Source of the DNA: an uncultured Lachnospiraceae bacterium
Lineage (GTDB): Bacteria; Bacillota; Clostridia; Lachnospirales; Lachnospiraceae
NCBI GenBank assembly: GCA_910578885.1
Contig: CAJTSH010000014.1
Coordinates: 1-64,000, forward strand
Length of the DNA: 64,000 bases
Direction: 5' to 3'
The position numbers were made by a program, and so were the translations under genes. The notes beneath the pieces are model-generated. The model worked only from the letters and a program-made list of their open reading frames with translations. It did no database searches and had not been told where the DNA came from. Positions 60,153-64,000 of this stretch are shown here, in pieces (the first letter of the stretch is position 1; every line of letters starts with the position of its first letter).

Positions 60153-61318
60153 AACAGTACAGCAGAGTGTATGCGTCGGTTGATCTGGATGCTGCACTGC
60201 ACAACATGGAAGCTATGTATAAGCTGTTGAAGAAAGATACCAGTATATACGCTGTCATCAAGACAGACGGATATGGACATGGCGCAGTTGCGATTGCGCA
60301 TAAAATCGAGGGACTTCCGTATCTTCTCGGATTCTGTGTCGCGACGGTGGAGGAAGGGCTGATATTAAGAAGGCATGGCGTGAAAAAACCAATTTTAGTA
60401 TTGGGATATACATTTCCGGAACAGAGTGAAGATATGATAGTAAATGATATCCGCCCAACTGTATTTACCCTTGAAATGGCAGAAAAATTATCTGAAGTTG
60501 CTGTAAAAGTGAACCGGAAATGCTTCATTCATGTGAAAGTTGATACGGGAATGAGCCGAATCGGATATCAGGTATCAGCAGAGGCGGCAAAAGAGGTGGC
60601 ACAGATAAAAGCATTGCCGAATATAGTAATGGAGGGGATTTTTACCCATTTTGCCAGAGCGGATGAACGGGATAAGACGTCGGCGCATATGCAGTATGAG
60701 CGTTTTTGTGAGATGATAGAGCTGTGCAAAAAGGAAGGCGTGGAATTTTCTTACTGTCATTGCGCAAACAGTGCGGGAATTGTGGATTTGCCGGAATGTA
60801 ATATGGACGTTGTGAGGGCGGGAATTACGCTGTATGGTCTGTGGCCGTCAGAGGAAGTAATTAAGGAGAGGATTGATTTATGGCCGCTGATGGAAATTAA
60901 GAGCCGGATATCCTTTGTGAAAGAGCTTCCGGCAGACAGGGAAATCAGCTATGGAGGGACCTTTGTGACAAAAGGCTTGATGCGGATTGCTACAATTCCG
61001 GTCGGATATGGGGACGGGTATCCCCGAAGCTTATCCAACAAGGGTTATGTACTGATACACGGAAAGAAAGCGCCGATTCTCGGAAGGGTGTGTATGGATC
61101 AGTTCATGGTGGATGTCACAGAAATACCGGAAGCAAAGGCAGGAACAACGGTTACGCTTCTGGGTCAGGATATGGATGCACGGCTTACAATGGAGGAGCT
61201 TGGCGATATTTCCGGCAGATTCAATTATGAATTTGCCTGTGATGTGGGAAAGCGCGTTCCCAGAGTTTTTTTAGAGGGAGGAAAAATCGTTTCAACAAAG
61301 GATTATTTTGGAGAGTAA
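60149..61318 (+). CDS. alr: Alanine racemase
   Basis: A 389-residue PLP enzyme making D-alanine for peptidoglycan. The PLP lysine is K38 in 'YAVIKTDGYGHG' (family consensus AV-K-AYGHG). 'HVKVDTGMSRIG' and the second catalytic tyrosine in 'ISYGGTF' are present, as is 'PVGYGDGYPR'. TGGAGG before the ATG at 60149 argues against the in-frame ATG at 60137. It overlaps the nnr gene end (ATGA) and is followed by mazF. Confidence 0.95.
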   Translation: MKQYSRVYASVDLDAALHNMEAMYKLLKKDTSIYAVIKTDGYGHGAVAIAHKIEGLPYLLGFCVATVEEGLILRRHGVKKPILVLGYTFPEQSEDMIVNDIRPTVFTLEMAEKLSEVAVKVNRKCFIHVKVDTGMSRIGYQVSAEAAKEVAQIKALPNIVMEGIFTHFARADERDKTSAHMQYERFCEMIELCKKEGVEFSYCHCANSAGIVDLPECNMDVVRAGITLYGLWPSEEVIKERIDLWPLMEIKSRISFVKELPADREISYGGTFVTKGLMRIATIPVGYGDGYPRSLSNKGYVLIHGKKAPILGRVCMDQFMVDVTEIPEAKAGTTVTLLGQDMDARLTMEELGDISGRFNYEFACDVGKRVPRVFLEGGKIVSTKDYFGE

Positions 61319-61395
61319 TTCGTATACCGCTCGATAAAACTGGCAATACTTTGTAATGATAAGAATATAAAGTAAAGTTTATGGAGTGAAGGATT

Positions 61396-61743
61396 ATGAT
61401 TATCAGACGCGGAGATGTATACTATGCTGATTTGAGACCGGTGGTCGGCTCCGAGCAGGGAGGGGTCCGTCCGGTACTTATTGTACAGAATGATGTGGGG
61501 AACCGTCACAGTCCGACTGTGATCTGTGCGGCGATTACTTCCAGGATGAATAAAGCCAAACTTCCGACTCATGTGGAATTGGACAGCGGAAAATACGATA
61601 TGGTGAAGGATTCCGTGATTTTGCTGGAGCAGTTAAGAACAATTGATAAGACGAGACTGAAGGATAAAGTATGCCATTTAGACGGGGAAATCCTTGGAAA
61701 GGTGGATAAGGCTCTTGAAATTAGTCTGGAATTATATACATAG
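61396..61743 (+). CDS. MazF/NdoA-type endoribonuclease toxin
   Basis: A 115-residue mRNA interferase. 'IRRGDVYYADLRPVVGSEQGGVRPVLIVQND' at the N-terminus with 'TVICAAITS' and the catalytic 'LLEQLRTIDKTRL' are close to the Bacillus EndoA group. It sits 77 bases after alr, the usual neighbourhood of ndoA. The 77-base gap has no room for the MazE-type antitoxin gene normally between alr and the toxin, so the antitoxin is either elsewhere or absent. GGAGTGAAGG precedes the ATG. Confidence 0.92.
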   Translation: MIIRRGDVYYADLRPVVGSEQGGVRPVLIVQNDVGNRHSPTVICAAITSRMNKAKLPTHVELDSGKYDMVKDSVILLEQLRTIDKTRLKDKVCHLDGEILGKVDKALEISLELYT

Positions 61744-61813
61744 CTTGACTAATTTCCCTTAAAATGGTATATTTATGCGCAAATAAAGAAAGAAGGAGAG
61801 TTATAAGAAGCAT

Positions 61814-62734
61814 ATGGATGATGGTGGGAGTCCGAATATAGAAACAGTAGGAAAGAAGAATATTTTTCAAAAGTTATTTGGGAAACTTCCCTTTGTAAGC
61901 ACAGAGGATGTGACCGAGGAAGAAATCATTTCTATGGTAAATGAAGGTCATGAACAAGGCGTATTACTGGAAAGCGAAGCGGAGATGATACATAATATCT
62001 TTGAATTTGGCGATAAGGAAGCTCAGGATATTATGACGCATCGTAAGAATATCATAGCGCTGGACGGAGACTTGGCCTTTGGTGAAGCAATTCAGTTTAT
62101 GATAGAGAATAAGAATTCAAGATTTCCGGTATATTTGGATAACATCGATAATATTATCGGTGTGCTACATATCAAGGAGGCTTTGGCGGACAGTCAGAAG
62201 CCGGAACTTATGGGCGTTTGTATCAAGGATATTCCGGGACTGGTAAGAGATGTAGAATTTATCCCGGAAACCAGAAATATCAATACATTGTTCAAGGATA
62301 TGCAGTCTGCAAAGAGCCACATGGTCATTGTGGTAGATGAATATGGACAGACCGCAGGTCTTGTTGCAATGGAGGATATCTTAGAAGAAATCGTGGGGAA
62401 TATTTTTGACGAGCATGACGAAGAGCATATCCTGATTGAGAAGCAGCCGAACGGCAGTTACATTTTAAACGGAATGGCCCCGCTGGATGAAGTTGCTGAA
62501 ACACTTCAGATAGAAATTGATACCGAAGATTACGACACCTTGAATGGTTTTTTGATTTCGTTGATTGATAAGATACCGAGAGATGACGAGATGTTCGAGG
62601 TGGACTATGGCAATTACCGGTTCTATGTGACAAAGGTTGAAGAGAGGATGATTCAGTCTGTCCGGGCCGAGAGGCTGATTGTGGAAGAAGAAAACGATAC
62701 TCCTTGTCAGCAGGAAGAAAAAATGATAGAATGA
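61814..62734 (+). CDS. CBS/CorC-domain protein lacking the DUF21 membrane domain
   Basis: A 306-residue soluble protein. Two CBS domains (about 65-190) around 'IMTHRKNIIALDGDLAFGEAI' and 'SHMVIVVDEYGQTAGLVAMEDILEEIVGNI' are followed by a CorC_HlyC transporter-associated domain (about 205-290; 'LNGMAPLDEVAETLQIEIDTEDYDTLNGFLI'). The four-TM DUF21 domain common in the UPF0053 family is missing, as in E. coli CorC. AAGGAGAG lies 13 bases before the ATG, slightly far. Roles in Mg2+/Co2+ handling are proposed for the family. Confidence 0.85.
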   Translation: MDDGGSPNIETVGKKNIFQKLFGKLPFVSTEDVTEEEIISMVNEGHEQGVLLESEAEMIHNIFEFGDKEAQDIMTHRKNIIALDGDLAFGEAIQFMIENKNSRFPVYLDNIDNIIGVLHIKEALADSQKPELMGVCIKDIPGLVRDVEFIPETRNINTLFKDMQSAKSHMVIVVDEYGQTAGLVAMEDILEEIVGNIFDEHDEEHILIEKQPNGSYILNGMAPLDEVAETLQIEIDTEDYDTLNGFLISLIDKIPRDDEMFEVDYGNYRFYVTKVEERMIQSVRAERLIVEEENDTPCQQEEKMIE

Positions 62735-62786
62735 AAATAAGAAATATGGGTTATTGTTCACACGGTGTCGTGCACCATGCTGCACG

Positions 62787-62860
62787 GCATCCGGCTAATA
62801 AAGTATCGGCAGCAAAGCATCCGGCTCCCTGCCAAAGGCAGCTTTAAATGAGCCGGATGC
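62787..62860 (+). other. Hairpin and direct repeat between the CorC-type gene and yebC
   Basis: GCATCCGGCTC (62817-62827) pairs with GAGCCGGATGC (62850-62860) around an inner CTGCC/GGCAG stem. A direct copy of GCATCCGGC lies at 62787-62795 and could compete for the right arm. No T-run follows. Confidence 0.65.
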
Positions 62861-62923
62861 CGTTGCTGGAACGACCAAAGGGAGTGAACAGCAACAAATA
62901 CAGATAGAAAAGAGGAAACAGAT

Positions 62924-63652
62924 ATGTCAGGACATTCCAAGTTTGCCAATATCAAGCATAAGAAGGAGAAAAATGATGCGGCAAAAGGAAAAATATTTAC
63001 AATGATCGGAAGAGAGATCGCAGTCGCAGTCAAGGAAGGCGGTCCGGATCCTGCCAATAACAGCAGATTAAGAGATGTAATTGCAAAAGCGAAGTCAAAT
63101 AATATGCCGAATGATACCATTGACCGCGGTATCAAGAAAGCAGCCGGCGACGCCGGTTCCGTGAATTATGAAACAGCCGTTTATGAGGGATATGGTCCCT
63201 GCGGCACTGCGATTATTGTCAAGACTTTGACGGATAACCGGAACCGTACCGCAGCAAACGTGCGCAACGCATTTACGAAGGGACAAGGCAGCATTGGAAC
63301 TCAGGGCTGCGTATCATACATGTTTGATGAAAAGGGACAGATTATCGTAGCGAAGGAAGACTGCGATAGGGAAGCTGACGATTTGATGATGCTGGCTTTG
63401 GATGCGGGAGCAGAAGATTTTTCGGAGGAAGAGGACAGTTTTGAGATTATTACAGAGCCCGCTGCCTTTGGTGTTGTTAGGGAAGCATTAGAACAGGAAG
63501 GCATTACAATGGCGAGTGCGGAAGTTACCATGATTCCTCAGAACTATGTAGAATTATCAAATGAGGCGGATATTACCAATATTCAGAGAATCTTAGATTT
63601 TCTGGATGATGACGACGACGTTCAGGAAGTATATCATAACTGGGATGAGTAA
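62924..63652 (+). CDS. YebC/PmpR-family protein (TACO1-like)
   Basis: A 242-residue protein beginning 'MSGHSKFANIKHKKEKNDA' with 'KIFTMIGREIAVAVKEGG' and 'YEGYGPCGTAIIVKTLTDNRNRTAANVRNAF', all diagnostic. Members were annotated as transcriptional regulators, and more recent work links the family to relief of ribosome stalling. GAGGAAACAG lies before the ATG. Acidic C-terminus ('DFLDDDDDVQEV'). Confidence 0.95.
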   Translation: MSGHSKFANIKHKKEKNDAAKGKIFTMIGREIAVAVKEGGPDPANNSRLRDVIAKAKSNNMPNDTIDRGIKKAAGDAGSVNYETAVYEGYGPCGTAIIVKTLTDNRNRTAANVRNAFTKGQGSIGTQGCVSYMFDEKGQIIVAKEDCDREADDLMMLALDAGAEDFSEEEDSFEIITEPAAFGVVREALEQEGITMASAEVTMIPQNYVELSNEADITNIQRILDFLDDDDDVQEVYHNWDE

Positions 63653-63658
63653 TTATTT

Positions 63659-63695
63659 CCTGCATTTACGATAAGATGTAAATGCAGGGTTTTTC
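63659..63695 (+). terminator. Intrinsic terminator after yebC
   Basis: CCTGCATTTAC (63659-63669) pairs with GTAAATGCAGG (63678-63688), followed by GTTTTTC. Confidence 0.85.
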
Positions 63696-63730
63696 ATATC
63701 ATATACCAAAAGGAGAACCGAGTCTGGAAG

Positions 63731-63776
63731 TAAACCTTCCGGATTTGCCCGGGTGACGTAAAACACGTCAGGAGGA
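63731..63776 (+). promoter_or_regulatory. Two small stem-loops in the metY leader
   Basis: GGAAG/CTTCC and TGACGT/ACGTCA stems lie just upstream of AGGAGGAGGA. The second ends next to the ribosome site. No SAM riboswitch consensus was recognised in the short leader. Confidence 0.35.
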
Positions 63777-63783
63777 GGACAAC

Positions 63784-64000
63784 ATGAATAACAACTATCG
63801 GATTGAGACAAAATGTATTCAGTCAGGATGGAATCCGAAAAAGGGGGAGCCGAGAGTGCTTCCGATTTATCAGAGTACTACATTTAAGTATGATACAAGC
63901 GACCAGATGGGGCGGCTGTTCGATTTAGAGGACAGCGGATATTTCTATACAAGACTTCAGAATCCGACCAACGATATCGTGGCGTCTAAGATTGCGGAGT
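63784..64000 (+). CDS. metY: O-acetylhomoserine aminocarboxypropyltransferase (partial)
   Basis: The first 72 codons of a Cys/Met-metabolism PLP enzyme; the gene runs off the window. 'IETKCIQSGWNPKKGEPRVLP' and 'IYQSTTFKYDT', then 'YFYTRLQNPTNDIVASKIA', are typical of the sulfhydrylase branch that makes homocysteine from O-acetylhomoserine and sulfide. A strong AGGAGGAGGA precedes the ATG. The PLP lysine region is outside the window, so the exact reaction is inferred from the N-terminus. Confidence 0.85.
   Translation, partial: MNNNYRIETKCIQSGWNPKKGEPRVLPIYQSTTFKYDTSDQMGRLFDLEDSGYFYTRLQNPTNDIVASKIAE

Noticed and set aside
63700..63783. SAM riboswitch before metY
   Set aside because: The leader is too short and lacks the S-box or SAM-II conserved segments; only two small stems are present.

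Overview
The window reads as chromosomal DNA of a low-to-mid GC, Gram-positive anaerobe of the class Clostridia, most likely a Lachnospiraceae gut bacterium. Supporting signs are AGGAGG ribosome binding sites, T-box leaders in front of pheS and leuS, a Firmicutes-type 6S RNA, a SpoIID-domain protein, Rex, FnIII-domain exoproteins with weak signal peptides, a Gly/Cys-rich mini-protein, and a eukaryote-like NADP isocitrate dehydrogenase. No tRNA, rRNA or CRISPR array was seen. Family assignments come from reading motifs by eye; no database was searched.

Layout. 1-2193: the 3' end of a group II intron, then a two-gene ATPase/HNH module resembling the Septu (PtuAB) anti-phage system. 2407-10913: a ROK regulator, ilvN-ilvC, a LysR regulator divergent from leuC-leuD, an AP2/degenerate-HNH protein, and threonine synthase. 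11030-18154: a CheY/CheX-like pair with MshEN-like repeats, a small membrane protein, citrate synthase, deoC-cdd, PEP carboxykinase, 6S RNA and a cluster of short degenerate repeats. 18286-25634: a SpoIID/LytB protein, a YihY membrane protein, and T-box-controlled pheS-pheT with highly structured intergenic DNA. 25811-36569: two FnIII exoproteins separated by a palindromic MITE-like element, queA-pilZ, tyrA-aroA, an EF-G-like GTPase with an aberrant G4 motif, and an InlB-repeat exoprotein. 36701-42995: a response regulator / ABC exporter / histidine kinase module of the antimicrobial-peptide-sensing kind with a visible four-repeat operator, then T-box-leuS.

43251-49669 is the most unusual locus. 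Two closely related zinc-ribbon/TPR/TIR membrane proteins flank an SPFH protein with C-terminal zinc ribbons and a four-TM coiled-coil protein. I know of no described system with this composition; a membrane-stress or NAD-depleting defence role is inference. 49734-53610: a secreted CAP protein preceded by three perfectly spaced WalR-type boxes, small unknown proteins, and a MATE exporter gene broken by one in-frame amber codon and preceded by a leader that could be a guanidine-IV (mepA) riboswitch.

53837-64000: icd, an ABC-F protein, rex, NAD(P)HX repair, alr, an orphan MazF, a CorC-type CBS protein, yebC and the start of metY. Citrate synthase and NADP isocitrate dehydrogenase together suggest an oxidative half-TCA branch feeding 2-oxoglutarate and glutamate. 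ilv, leu, thr, aro and tyr genes indicate amino-acid prototrophy, and PEPCK links to anaerobic C4 metabolism.
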